Shown piece after piece: positions 52,693 through 61,058 of a stretch of 64,000 nucleotides of DNA (its first letter is position 1; each line of letters begins with the position of its first letter). The notes under the pieces are model-generated. The model was given only the letters and a program-made list of their open reading frames with translations. It was not told where the DNA came from and ran no database searches. The stretch lies in the NCBI GenBank assembly GCA_945875845.1, contig CAMCMB010000022.1, positions 1 through 64,000 of the forward strand, read 5' to 3'. This stretch comes from Pirellula staleyi DSM 6068 (GTDB taxonomy: Bacteria; Planctomycetota; Planctomycetia; Pirellulales; Pirellulaceae). The position numbers were made by a program, and so were the translations under genes.

Positions 52693-53430
52693 TTAGTTCT
52701 CATGGCGGGTGATGTCCTTGTTGGTTTGAACAATCGTGCGGAAGGCATCGCGGATGAGGGCCAGATCGGACTGCACAGCGATGTGGGTGAAACCCTGCGT
52801 CAACCGGTGTGGCAGTTCAGAAGGGTCGCGGACGAGGATGCCGGCGGCTTTGCCGACGGCGCGGGCGGCTGCTACCACGCGGCTCAAAAACGCCTCGAAG
52901 TCCTCGGCCGAGCACGGATTCCGGTGTGTGAGGTCGTGCTGCAAGTCCGCGGGGCCGACGAAGAGAACGCCGATGCCATCAACGCGCGCTATGCTGGGAA
53001 CCTCGTTCACTGCCTCGCGAGTCTCGATCTGGGCGATCAGCAGCGGCGCGGGTGTGCTTTCCGGAACGCGGAGCCCGTAATCATGCGCTCGCACGGTGCG
53101 GGAAAACCCGCGCCGGCCTCGGGGCGGGTAGTGCGCGGCTTGAACGATGGCCTCGGCCTCGGCGGCGGAGTTGACGTGCGGCACCATGATGCCGGACGCA
53201 CCCCAGTCGAGCACGCGGGCGATGAGATCAGCATGCGGAGCGCCGACGCGCACAATCCCGTGGGTGCCGCTGCCTCGCAGAGCCCGTAATTGGTCGGGCA
53301 AGGTGGCCTCGGACGCGCTGCCGTGTTCCAGGTCGAGCAACACCCAGTCGAAACCGCACAGCGCCGCGAGTTCCGTGATGGCAGGTGAACCGAGGGAAAG
53401 CCACGTTCCAAGGCGAAGTGCAGATGTCAT
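52693..53430 (-). CDS. HpcH/HpaI-family aldolase (2-keto-3-deoxy sugar acid type)
   Basis: 245 residues. The TIM-barrel class II (metal-dependent) aldolase motifs are present: GFDWVLLDLEHG near residue 26, GIMVPHVNSAAEAEAIVQAA, an R-G-x-R-G-x-S-R equivalent in PPRGRRGFSRTVRA, AQIETREAVN with the metal-ligand glutamate, and VLFVGPADLQHDL. Relatives split 2-keto-3-deoxy-L-rhamnonate, 2-keto-3-deoxyglucarate or 4-hydroxy-2-oxo acids to pyruvate. It overlaps the phosphotransferase gene by ATGA, which places it in a sugar-use operon with the transporter. Confidence 0.92.
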   Translation of the reverse strand: MTSALRLGTWLSLGSPAITELAALCGFDWVLLDLEHGSASEATLPDQLRALRGSGTHGIVRVGAPHADLIARVLDWGASGIMVPHVNSAAEAEAIVQAAHYPPRGRRGFSRTVRAHDYGLRVPESTPAPLLIAQIETREAVNEVPSIARVDGIGVLFVGPADLQHDLTHRNPCSAEDFEAFLSRVVAAARAVGKAAGILVRDPSELPHRLTQGFTHIAVQSDLALIRDAFRTIVQTNKDITRHEN

Positions 53431-54491
53431 AAGTCGTCCAGTCCTGTGTTTGTGCGAAGACCGTTCAGCGCGAGCCGGATTCGGTCCTGGGTAAACCGCC
53501 GCAGGTCCGCCCCGGTGCTGCCGCTGCCGATGAGAAAGAAGCCGCTGTCCCGTTCAAAGTAGCCGGCACCGACGCGGATGACTGCCTTGACGATCATGTT
53601 GCGGAGCAGGTGCAGCCAGAAGCGGCGGCGATGTTCAGCGGGCAACGGGCGGACACTTGCATAGCCCTCGAATGCACGGCGAAGAAATGCGGCATCGTGA
53701 AAGCAAGCGAGAAGCGAAAGGTCGTCCAGCGGATCACCGCTAATGGCATCGTCGAAATCGATGAAGGCGGCGATATCCTGCGGGGTGCCGAGGATGTTCC
53801 AGAGCGCGAGGTCCTTGTGGACGAGGCAGCCGCGCTCGAACGCCAGGAGGCTGTGGTGGTTATCGATTTCGGCGGCAATCTCGCAGCGGATCCCCGCTGA
53901 CAGGAATCCTCGCTGCGCGAGGAAGGCGAGATGCTCATCGAGGCGCAGGTGATAGTAATCGGCGTAGGTCGGGCGATAGCCGCGCAGCACGGCATCCAGC
54001 ACCCCGAATCCCTCCAGCGTGATGGCCTGCCACTTCGCCACCGCCTGACCGATGACGAAAGCGATGTGCGCGGTGTCGAGGACGCCTTGCTTGAACCAAT
54101 GATTCAGATCGGGAGCCGCGATCCGCTCCAGCGCTTGCCAGGCGAAGGCTACCCGGCTGCGCGAGGCGTCGCAGCCGAACACCCGCGGCGTCGGCACGCC
54201 TGCCGCACTCACTCGATCGATCAAAGCCGACTCCACGACCAGATGCGCGTCGTTTTCGGCGCCGTTCTCCACGCGGACGAAAAGCAGCTCTCCATCCACT
54301 TCGGCATTCCACGTGAGATGATTCCCCTGACCGGCTCCGGGGCTAAGAACGACGTTTTTCGTTTCAAAGTGCCTCTGCAGCTCTTTTTCGAGTTGGCAAA
54401 CAAGATTCGCATCCGCCTCGCCACGCGGCTGCGTGCCGTGAAAAGCCGCCGGGCGGTCGCATTTCCAGTAGTAGATGTCGCGGCGGCTCAT
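53427..54491 (-). CDS. Aminoglycoside-phosphotransferase-fold (APH) family protein
   Basis: 354 residues from the ATG at 54491, which overlaps the transporter stop (ATGA); another ATG lies six bases upstream. The kinase-like motifs are clear: CLVHKDLALWNIL (the catalytic H-x-D-x4-N block) and AAFIDFDDAISGDPLDDLSL (metal-binding D). A nucleotide loop is seen as SPGAGQGNHLTWNA. APH-fold enzymes phosphorylate small alcohols and sugars such as choline, 5-methylthioribose or homoserine, as well as antibiotics. The neighbours suggest a sugar or sugar-acid substrate. There is no specific hint of drug resistance. Confidence 0.85.
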   Translation of the reverse strand: MSRRDIYYWKCDRPAAFHGTQPRGEADANLVCQLEKELQRHFETKNVVLSPGAGQGNHLTWNAEVDGELLFVRVENGAENDAHLVVESALIDRVSAAGVPTPRVFGCDASRSRVAFAWQALERIAAPDLNHWFKQGVLDTAHIAFVIGQAVAKWQAITLEGFGVLDAVLRGYRPTYADYYHLRLDEHLAFLAQRGFLSAGIRCEIAAEIDNHHSLLAFERGCLVHKDLALWNILGTPQDIAAFIDFDDAISGDPLDDLSLLACFHDAAFLRRAFEGYASVRPLPAEHRRRFWLHLLRNMIVKAVIRVGAGYFERDSGFFLIGSGSTGADLRRFTQDRIRLALNGLRTNTGLDDL

Positions 54492-55420
54492 GCGCATGGT
54501 GGACGACGCTTCCAAATGGCTGCGGCGATGCCGCCTAGGATGTTTTGCATCACACCGCTGAAAACACCCGCCGCGGCGGCGAGCGGCATGCTGGCGAAGT
54601 GCAGGCGTGCGAGCGAGGCCGCCATGCCGCCATTTTGCATGCCCACTTCGATACTGACTGTGCGGGCGACGGACTCCGGATAGCGCAGCACTTTTGGGAT
54701 GAGATAGCCAATGCCAAAGCCAATGACGTGCAACACCAGCGCCGCGAGAGCCAACACTCCGAAGTTCTTCGCGATGGCCTCGGCGCTCGCTGCGACGATG
54801 CCGCCGGTGACGCACACAAACGCAACCACCGCGATGGTCGGTCCCGCTGCCCCGATGCGATCCGCCGTGCGCGGCAGTTTCCACCGGATGAGCACGCCGA
54901 GCATCACGGGCGCGATGGTGAGTTGCAGTGCGGAGAGGCAGAGACCCCACACATCCACCGGCACATAGGCGCCCGCGAGGGCCTTGGTCCACATCGGCGT
55001 GAAAAAGAAGGCGAGAAGCGTGGAGAAGAGCGTGAGCACGACCGAAAGCGCCACGTTCGCGCGGGCGAGGTAGGAAATCATGTTCGACGCCATGCCGCCG
55101 GGGCAGCTCGCCACGAGGATGATTCCGACGGCGAGTCCGGGCTCCAAATGCAACATCTTCGCTATGGCCCAACCCGCGAGCGGCATGATCGTGTATTGCG
55201 CGATGAGGCCCAGCGCGACACTCCCAGGCATGCGGCCGACCGCTTTGAAGTCATCCACGCTCAGCGTGAGCCCCATGCCGAGCATCGAGGCCGCGAGCGA
55301 CCAAAACACCCAGTCCGAATTGAACCATAGCATCACCGGCGGCTTGAAAAACGCGATCACGGCCAGCGTGACGAGCCACACGGGATACAGATTGTTGAAC
55401 CAGTCGAAGAAGCGTTTCAT
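54488..55420 (-). CDS. Bile acid:sodium symporter (BASS)-type transporter
   Basis: 310 residues from the ATG at 55420, with about nine to ten hydrophobic segments. Family features are WVFWSLAASMLGMGLTLSVDDF near residue 35, AVGIILVASCPGGMASNMIS (the conserved CPGG-x-x-SN block) and a C-terminal SIEVGMQNGGMAASLARLHF. BASS proteins move organic acids such as bile acids, pyruvate or pantoate with sodium across the inner membrane. With the HpcH/HpaI aldolase and kinase-like protein it probably takes up an acid derived from the sugars released by the sialidase-like enzymes. Confidence 0.92.
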   Translation of the reverse strand: MKRFFDWFNNLYPVWLVTLAVIAFFKPPVMLWFNSDWVFWSLAASMLGMGLTLSVDDFKAVGRMPGSVALGLIAQYTIMPLAGWAIAKMLHLEPGLAVGIILVASCPGGMASNMISYLARANVALSVVLTLFSTLLAFFFTPMWTKALAGAYVPVDVWGLCLSALQLTIAPVMLGVLIRWKLPRTADRIGAAGPTIAVVAFVCVTGGIVAASAEAIAKNFGVLALAALVLHVIGFGIGYLIPKVLRYPESVARTVSIEVGMQNGGMAASLARLHFASMPLAAAAGVFSGVMQNILGGIAAAIWKRRPPCA

Positions 55421-55428
55421 GAGCGTGC

Positions 55429-57714
55429 TCAGGGAAGAGGAGGCAGTTTCGCCGAGTAATGCACGGCACGGCGGCGGTTGTCGTCGAACGCGAAGTGGAG
55501 CCACTGCTTGTCGGCGCTCACGAATCCGTCGGGGTAATTCATGCGGCCCTTCGGCCCGTCGCAGCTCTCGGCCTGCAGCACGCGCTGGTAGGGCCACGTC
55601 TTCATGCCGTCGAAGCTGATCCAGAGCGCCATCGGGCTACGATGCTTGCTGTTGGGATTGTGCAAAATGGCGACGGTGTCGCCGCCGAGATTATAAAGCG
55701 TGGTCTTGCTGCCGGGATTCGGGATGGGCGTGGTGCTGGCAAACTCCGGCCAGGTCTTGCCGCCGTCGTTTGACTCCGCTTTGAACAGAAGCCCGCCGAG
55801 CCCGTCGGCGCGGATGACCATCGTGATACGACCATCGGGATGCTCGAAGAGATCGTTCTCGGCCCAGCCGAAGTAGCGGTCGTTCGGCGTGAGGCGGATG
55901 TTGCCGTGCTCGGTCCATGTCTTGCCACCGTCGCTGCTGATGAGCACACCGTTGCGTGGATTGGTGAAAGCGCGGTCGAGCGGCGTCTTGTGCTGCTCGT
56001 CATCGGGGCCGATGTAGTGCTGGAAGGGAATCATGATGCGGCCGTCTTTGCAGACGATGTGCTTGCGAATAAAGGTGCGCTCCTTGAGCCGGCCCGGCAC
56101 TTCCTGGGGCTTGCTCCACGTCTTGAAGGAGTCGTCGCTGGTGAGGAACCACGATCGCCAGTCATTCGCCCAGTGCTTCGAGTGCGTGGAAAAAAAAAGC
56201 GTGCTGCGCTGGCCAAGGATCATGAGCTCGGTCGGACCCTGGCCGATGGTTTTGCCCTCGCGGGGGAAGCCGACATCGAATCGCTCCAGCGGTGTCCATG
56301 TTTTGCCTTGGTCGGTGCTGCGCGTGATGCCTGTGTAGTTGAGCGGGCTCGGTTCGGTGTCGCCGCCGGCGAGCATGAAAAGAATCCACGAACCGTCGGG
56401 CAGCTCGCGCAGTGTGGTGTCGCAGACCATCTTGTTCGGTGTGACGCCATCGTAGGGGATGCTCCTGAAGTCCTGCTTCGCGTCCTCGATGCCTTGCGCG
56501 GTCCACTTCGGATCGGGTGTGATCGGCATGGGCAGATGGGGCGCGAGCGCCTTGTTCGCGAGCATCCGCAGCTTGGCGTCCTTGGAAATGATTTTGCCTG
56601 CGAGGATATCTTCCTCGCGGAACTTCGCCATCAGGATTTCCGCATCCGTGTGGCGGTTTCGATCATAGAGAATGTGGATGAGGCCGTCGGGCGACTCGAA
56701 ACCATCGGGATACGAAACATCGGCGCGTTCATCGAGCAGCAGACCCTTGCTCCACGATTTGCCTTCGTCGTCCGAAAGAAAAGCCGTCATGCTCGAGCGG
56801 CGCGGCAGCCGCACATTCACCGGGCCGTTCTTCACGAGCAAAATGCGGCCTGATTTCAGTCGGCGCAGGAAGAAGCGGGCGCTCACATTCTGCACCGTCG
56901 CCGCCTGCTTCGGTTTGCTCCAGGTCTTGCCGCCATCGCTCGAAAAGCTCTCGTGCGGCTGGCCCGAAGTGCGGGCCAGCATCCAGAGGCGGCCATCGTT
57001 CAGTTCGACCGTCATGTGCTCGTCGAACTGCCACATTGGGAACTGCACGCTGCCGCGTTCCGTCCACGACGCGCCTTCGTCGGTCGAGGCAAACACGCGA
57101 GCCGTCTTCCGGTGCCAGTCGGACACTGGCAACAGCCATGCGCCATCCTTGAGCACGGTCGGCTTGTTCAGCGTACAGCCCTCCTCAAACATAACGGGCG
57201 TGCTCCACGCAGGATCCGCCGCGTCGGGATCATCGCATCGCATGAACCAGTTCGTGATGCGCTTCTGCGGATCGCCGAGCTGCTGGTCAAAGAAGAGCCA
57301 CAAGCGTCCCTTCGGATCGGTCCACAGGTTCCCCACCAGCGCGCCGCTGAGCTGCTGCGAAGCGTCAGAGCGTGCGCCGACCGCCAGCCGCGGCTTCGAC
57401 CAAGTCGCGCCATCGTTGTCGCTCGTCGCGAGCAGGAAATACCCATCTGGCTTGTCGCCCGTGCCTGTCCAGCAACCCCAGATGCGCCCCTTTGGCGTGC
57501 GATCCATTCCGATGATCATTGCGCCGGGACGCGCATCGTCCTGAAACTTCGCGCCGGGATTCGTGATGACCGACGGCGCCATTCCATCCTCTTTCCGAAG
57601 CTGCCGCGTCGTTTCGCCTGCTTCACACATGCTCGGAACCGCCAGGGTGAGCACGATTGTCGCTACAAGTGTCCACAAACGCCTGGATCGCCGGGGGGAT
57701 TGTCTCATCTTCAT
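55429..57714 (-). CDS. Large exported protein with two tandem sialidase-like propellers
   Basis: 761 residues from the ATG at 57714, which has AGGAG six bases upstream. The signal peptide (RRSRRLWTLVATIVLTLAVP) is nearly that of the gene at 49523. Propeller 1 spans about 40-390 (TSDNDGATWSKPRL, ASTDEGASWTERG, SSDGGKTWSKPKQ, LSDDEGKSWSKGLL). Propeller 2 spans about 420-760 (RSTDQGKTWTPLER, SSDGGKTWTEHGN, SNDGGKTWPEFAS). Each looks complete, so this is a fusion of two enzymes in one chain. The gene is eight bases upstream of the transporter gene, suggesting one operon: degrade, import, metabolise. Confidence 0.9.
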   Translation of the reverse strand: MKMRQSPRRSRRLWTLVATIVLTLAVPSMCEAGETTRQLRKEDGMAPSVITNPGAKFQDDARPGAMIIGMDRTPKGRIWGCWTGTGDKPDGYFLLATSDNDGATWSKPRLAVGARSDASQQLSGALVGNLWTDPKGRLWLFFDQQLGDPQKRITNWFMRCDDPDAADPAWSTPVMFEEGCTLNKPTVLKDGAWLLPVSDWHRKTARVFASTDEGASWTERGSVQFPMWQFDEHMTVELNDGRLWMLARTSGQPHESFSSDGGKTWSKPKQAATVQNVSARFFLRRLKSGRILLVKNGPVNVRLPRRSSMTAFLSDDEGKSWSKGLLLDERADVSYPDGFESPDGLIHILYDRNRHTDAEILMAKFREEDILAGKIISKDAKLRMLANKALAPHLPMPITPDPKWTAQGIEDAKQDFRSIPYDGVTPNKMVCDTTLRELPDGSWILFMLAGGDTEPSPLNYTGITRSTDQGKTWTPLERFDVGFPREGKTIGQGPTELMILGQRSTLFFSTHSKHWANDWRSWFLTSDDSFKTWSKPQEVPGRLKERTFIRKHIVCKDGRIMIPFQHYIGPDDEQHKTPLDRAFTNPRNGVLISSDGGKTWTEHGNIRLTPNDRYFGWAENDLFEHPDGRITMVIRADGLGGLLFKAESNDGGKTWPEFASTTPIPNPGSKTTLYNLGGDTVAILHNPNSKHRSPMALWISFDGMKTWPYQRVLQAESCDGPKGRMNYPDGFVSADKQWLHFAFDDNRRRAVHYSAKLPPLP

Positions 57715-58088
57715 GCTTTCTCCTTGTTGGTGTTGGTAGTTTCCTAAGTTCATTGGCCGAACCAGAATCTGTAGAGGTCCGCATTCTGCATGGAGAACCG
57801 GATCTTGACAGGCCTGTCGGACTCGGGCCAGACCACGATGTAGCCGGCGGGCAGCCAGTGGAGCGCGCGGTAGTTGGCTGAATATTGCAGAAAACGAATT
57901 AAGCGCAATGACTCGCCAATGCCTACATTCTCGTCGCTTCGGTACAATCGACGCAAGTCGAGCGGAAACAAAGGCATGGGAGAATTCGACCAATACTCGG
58001 CAACGTGGTGTCGACTGGCAATTCAAGGTCGCAGATGCAAGGATAAAACTCCGATCCCTCTACCCCAAAATTAAAGTTGGACAGAGGA
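57715..58088 (-). pseudogene. Spacer with chimeric tail fragment of sialidase and propeller genes
   Basis: About 57750-57875 on the minus strand reads LHWLPAGYIVVWPESDRP, close to the last blade of the sialidase at 49628-50878, joined directly to VKIRFSMQNADLYRFWFGQ, close to the very end of the propeller protein at 47772. The DNA match to each parent is visible over 40-50 bases. So this is a recombinant scrap of two genes that are neighbours in the intact block. The rest of the gap has no gene. Confidence 0.8.
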
Positions 58089-59108
58089 CTAGCCTTGCAT
58101 GATGAATACTTCGCATTTGGGTAGCTTGGTCTTGAGTTCCTTGACGGCCTTCTCTCCTCCTTTGAATTGTTTGCCCATTAGTTTCACCTCTTTCAGATTG
58201 GGGAGATTTGCTAGCGGAGTCAAGTCGTATCCATCGACCCCTGTGCTTCCTAGCATGAGCGACTCCAGCGCGGGCATACCGTCGAAGTTTCCCAATCCGC
58301 CGTCCGTAATTCCCTTGCATCCGTCCAATGAAAGTTGCTTGAGTTTAGGCAAACGCAGTTGTTTTAGGCCCTCGTTCGTTATTGTCCCATAATTGAACTC
58401 GGCCCATTCCAAATTGCTCAATGTGTTGAGAGTTGCCGTTGATTCGTCGTTGATGTCTGCCGAATTGAGATGCAGGTATTCTAGCTGCGACATTCCTTTG
58501 AACACCTCAATTCCTTTCGGACCCAATGGAGTACGAAACGCCACTAATTTCTTTAGTTGCTTTAGCTGCGAAATTGCCGAGATCTCTTTGATTGGCAAAT
58601 CTTGACAATGCAGTTCGAGTTCTACGAGACGTTGCAAAGCGGATAAATTTTTCATGCCGTCAGCGGTAACGACTCTGCTAAACACCACCAAACGCTTCAG
58701 TGGTGACGACGCGAGATGCGTCAGCCCCAAGCCAACCACACTGGTATGGGCCAAGGTGACATCTTCTAACGAAGTGGAACCAGCCAAGTTTTCAAGCGCT
58801 GCGTCGTCGATCGGAACTCGAACTATGTCCAGCAATTTCAGCTGGGGAACTACACCCTGCAAGGACTTTATTCCTTGGCTAGTCACTTGCGAACACTCCT
58901 GAAGCCTCAACTCCTTTAGCTGGCTGTTTTTCGCGACTTCATGAAGGTGGGAATCGGTTACATTTCTGCCGACCAAAGTCGCTGAAGCAACTTGCCCGGC
59001 AGCATTTTTTTCCAAGCGGATATCGGCAGAAGGCCTTGGTCCTTCGCAGCCACCAGCAACTGCAATAGCAGTCAAACAAAGTGGCCAGTAGCATGTCTTC
59101 GCATACAT
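58089..59108 (-). CDS. Leucine-rich-repeat lipoprotein
   Basis: 339 residues. A lipoprotein signal (LCLTAIAVAGGCEG, cysteine near 21) is followed by about nine leucine-rich repeats of 22-25 residues, for example LKELRLQECSQVTSQGIKSL, LEYLHLNSADINDESTATL and LKQLSLDGCKGITDGGLGNF. The pattern with 'ITDGGL'/'VTSQGI' is the F-box-like LRR subtype common in planctomycetes, probably for extracytoplasmic protein binding. Its start shares one base with the preceding stop (TAATG), so it is coupled to the transthyretin-like gene. Confidence 0.9.
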   Translation of the reverse strand: MYAKTCYWPLCLTAIAVAGGCEGPRPSADIRLEKNAAGQVASATLVGRNVTDSHLHEVAKNSQLKELRLQECSQVTSQGIKSLQGVVPQLKLLDIVRVPIDDAALENLAGSTSLEDVTLAHTSVVGLGLTHLASSPLKRLVVFSRVVTADGMKNLSALQRLVELELHCQDLPIKEISAISQLKQLKKLVAFRTPLGPKGIEVFKGMSQLEYLHLNSADINDESTATLNTLSNLEWAEFNYGTITNEGLKQLRLPKLKQLSLDGCKGITDGGLGNFDGMPALESLMLGSTGVDGYDLTPLANLPNLKEVKLMGKQFKGGEKAVKELKTKLPKCEVFIMQG

Positions 59109-59548
59109 TATTTTTTCCCCTTCTTCTTGGATTCGAGGCTAAAATCGGCGGTGTTAGAACCCGATTTAACTTCGAACGTAAAGTCATGAAAGGGTAATGA
59201 AGCATTGCCCAGTTCTTGAGGGGTCGCCACGTCACTTGAGCTTTCGAAGCCTTTCGAGATAACGACCTTATGTTCGCCCACCAACGCACCTCTGGTCTGA
59301 TCAATCACTAGGCTGAGACTGTACTTGCCATTGCTATCGGTTACGCCAGAAGACGAAGGCGATTCACCATCTGATACATTGATCGGCGTAAAGTCTACCG
59401 AAGCGTTCGGCAGTGGTTTCCCATCGAGTGTGATCGTCCCCGTCACTTGGCCCTCTTGGAATTTACCGCCGCACCCCAGGCTCGTGAGCAATACCATAAC
59501 TGACATGAGCAACGGATGATAATTCCTAGATCCGGTTCGGGACTGCAT
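59108..59548 (-). CDS. Lipoprotein with transthyretin/carboxypeptidase-regulatory-like domain
   Basis: 146 residues. The lipobox is LLTSLGCGG. The fold is recognisable from GQVTGTITLDGKPLPNASVD, GVTDSNGKYSLSL and GALVGEHKVVISK, the beta-sandwich seen in many short planctomycete lipoproteins coded next to DUF1559 genes. Its role is not known. It ends in a lysine-rich tail. Confidence 0.88.
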   Translation of the reverse strand: MQSRTGSRNYHPLLMSVMVLLTSLGCGGKFQEGQVTGTITLDGKPLPNASVDFTPINVSDGESPSSSGVTDSNGKYSLSLVIDQTRGALVGEHKVVISKGFESSSDVATPQELGNASLPFHDFTFEVKSGSNTADFSLESKKKGKK

Positions 59549-59706
59549 TTAATGGGCTCTCTTTCCTGATTAAAAATTGGGGTTGATGGTTTTTGAAGCG
59601 TATCGAAAGTCGAAGGCGGACAAAGTCCTAAATCGCAACACTCGCCGAGCAGCGAACAGAACGTTGCTCTGCGAGAAAAGCTATTTTCAGCCAATAATTG
59701 CGCCGA

Positions 59707-60768
59707 CTATTCCAGGTTGGCGATAACCTCGCCACCGCTGATGGTAGCCATGGCTGGAAGCACTCCCATTACTGTTGGCGGAGTCGCATTACTAGCTGGT
59801 GAAACTCCCAGATCCACGTTTGAACTGATCGCGCGAACTGATCCATCAGCAAATGCCCACTGTAGTACACCCGAGTGCATGCTGCCCCAACCGCGTTTGC
59901 ACGGATTGTCTCCTCCCGGTCCATTGGTACCGCAGCGGTTGTAATCCGCGATTAAGTGACGAGGCTGTCCTACTGTAACAGTGGATTGGGCATACGAAGT
60001 GTACGAATAGCCCCAGAAGGTTCGTCTGCGTGGAACTGTGATCGTGCTGTACTCTCCTATCACCATCGTGTTCGAAGTTCCATCGGTTATTCCGCCAATC
60101 TTGGTTTGAGTTGCACCGTGAACCGCACCCCCTGTAGCAGTAAAGCCTCCATGAGATCCACCAACCGTGAACAAAACTCCTCGGTTGGCTGTGTGCCATG
60201 CGTGTGGCCCGTTCGAGTCCATATACGCAATGCCGCGATATCCTGCACCGCTCACAGCACGATAGGAACTTGTTCGATAATTTTTGTCGCTGCCGGGGCC
60301 GGTGGCTGGCCTCTCGATCAAGCCAGCTCCAGGATCAGATGGGCAGTTGTAGGACGGAATCAATGTCTCTACTACGGGGCCATTGACATCGGTAGCCGGA
60401 CGCGGTGTAGCTGCCGGCGCCCGGCCAGGCAGTGAGTCATTAAATAACGCAAAGTCGTATTGATTATAAAGGTTCGTCTGTTCGATGAATGGAAGTATAG
60501 ACAATGCCCAATTACTTGCGCTTGGTGTCCCGCAACAACCACCAGGCATAACAGCACCTGCCGGGAAGGTCTTGTAAGACGATTCATAGTTGTGCAACGC
60601 CAAGCCCATCTGCTTGAGGTTGTTGCTGCATTGCATGCGTCGCGCCGCTTCCCGAGCTGCTTGCACAGCAGGTAGCAGTAACCCAACAAGGATGCCGATG
60701 ATCGCAATCACGACCAACAACTCGACCAACGTAAACCCTCGATTGGGTCGCACTGTAACTTGTTTCAT
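59707..60768 (-). CDS. DUF1559 prepilin-like exported protein
   Basis: 353 residues. It begins with a type IV prepilin signal, GFTLVELLVVIAIIGILVGL, followed by LPAVQAAREAARRMQCSNNL and KQMGLALHNYESSYKTFPAG, the invariable DUF1559 start. The C-terminal part contains the family's GVLQWAFADGSVRAISSNVD block. Planctomycetes have tens to hundreds of such genes; they are thought to be processed like pseudopilins, with unknown function. It is first in the three-gene set with the transthyretin-like and LRR lipoproteins. Confidence 0.95.
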   Translation of the reverse strand: MKQVTVRPNRGFTLVELLVVIAIIGILVGLLLPAVQAAREAARRMQCSNNLKQMGLALHNYESSYKTFPAGAVMPGGCCGTPSASNWALSILPFIEQTNLYNQYDFALFNDSLPGRAPAATPRPATDVNGPVVETLIPSYNCPSDPGAGLIERPATGPGSDKNYRTSSYRAVSGAGYRGIAYMDSNGPHAWHTANRGVLFTVGGSHGGFTATGGAVHGATQTKIGGITDGTSNTMVIGEYSTITVPRRRTFWGYSYTSYAQSTVTVGQPRHLIADYNRCGTNGPGGDNPCKRGWGSMHSGVLQWAFADGSVRAISSNVDLGVSPASNATPPTVMGVLPAMATISGGEVIANLE

Positions 60769-61058
60769 TTTCTAACTCCGGAGAAGATCTGAAAGAAGCG
60801 AAAAACTAAGGCGTGATGCACGAACTAAATTGCGTGAACCTAACGATTTTGCACCTGAGTGAGCCCGAGGCCAATGATGCCAATACGTTTTTGGTCGGTA
60901 GAGTTCATATCCAATTTAATGTTATTTTGCACAATCAGTGAACAGCATGCGATTGATGCCAATTGACTTGCGAAAACTGCCAAAGTAGTAGTGGGATTCG
61001 CCAGAATTCTCTAATGGACTCCAATGGATAGGAATTCTGGCGAATCCCCCTATCGCCA
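60769..61058. repeat. Spacer with hairpin of the ggaattctggcgaatcc family
   Basis: The arms 60988-61009 (gtagtgggattcgccagaattc) and 61031-61053 (ggaattctggcgaatccccc + tat) face each other around a 21-base loop. This is the third member of the family at 44870 and 47216. It lies just after the AraC regulator stop. The promoter of the DUF1559 unit should also be in this gap, but I see no clear elements. Confidence 0.7.

Noticed and set aside
53427-54491. Antibiotic resistance (aminoglycoside phosphotransferase)
   Set aside because: The fold is shared with many metabolic kinases, and the operon context is sugar-acid metabolism; nothing points to a drug substrate.
54545-55330. 261-codon plus-strand open frame rich in His/Arg/Glu
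   Set aside because: Antisense to the BASS transporter; the composition is the typical mirror of a hydrophobic membrane protein.
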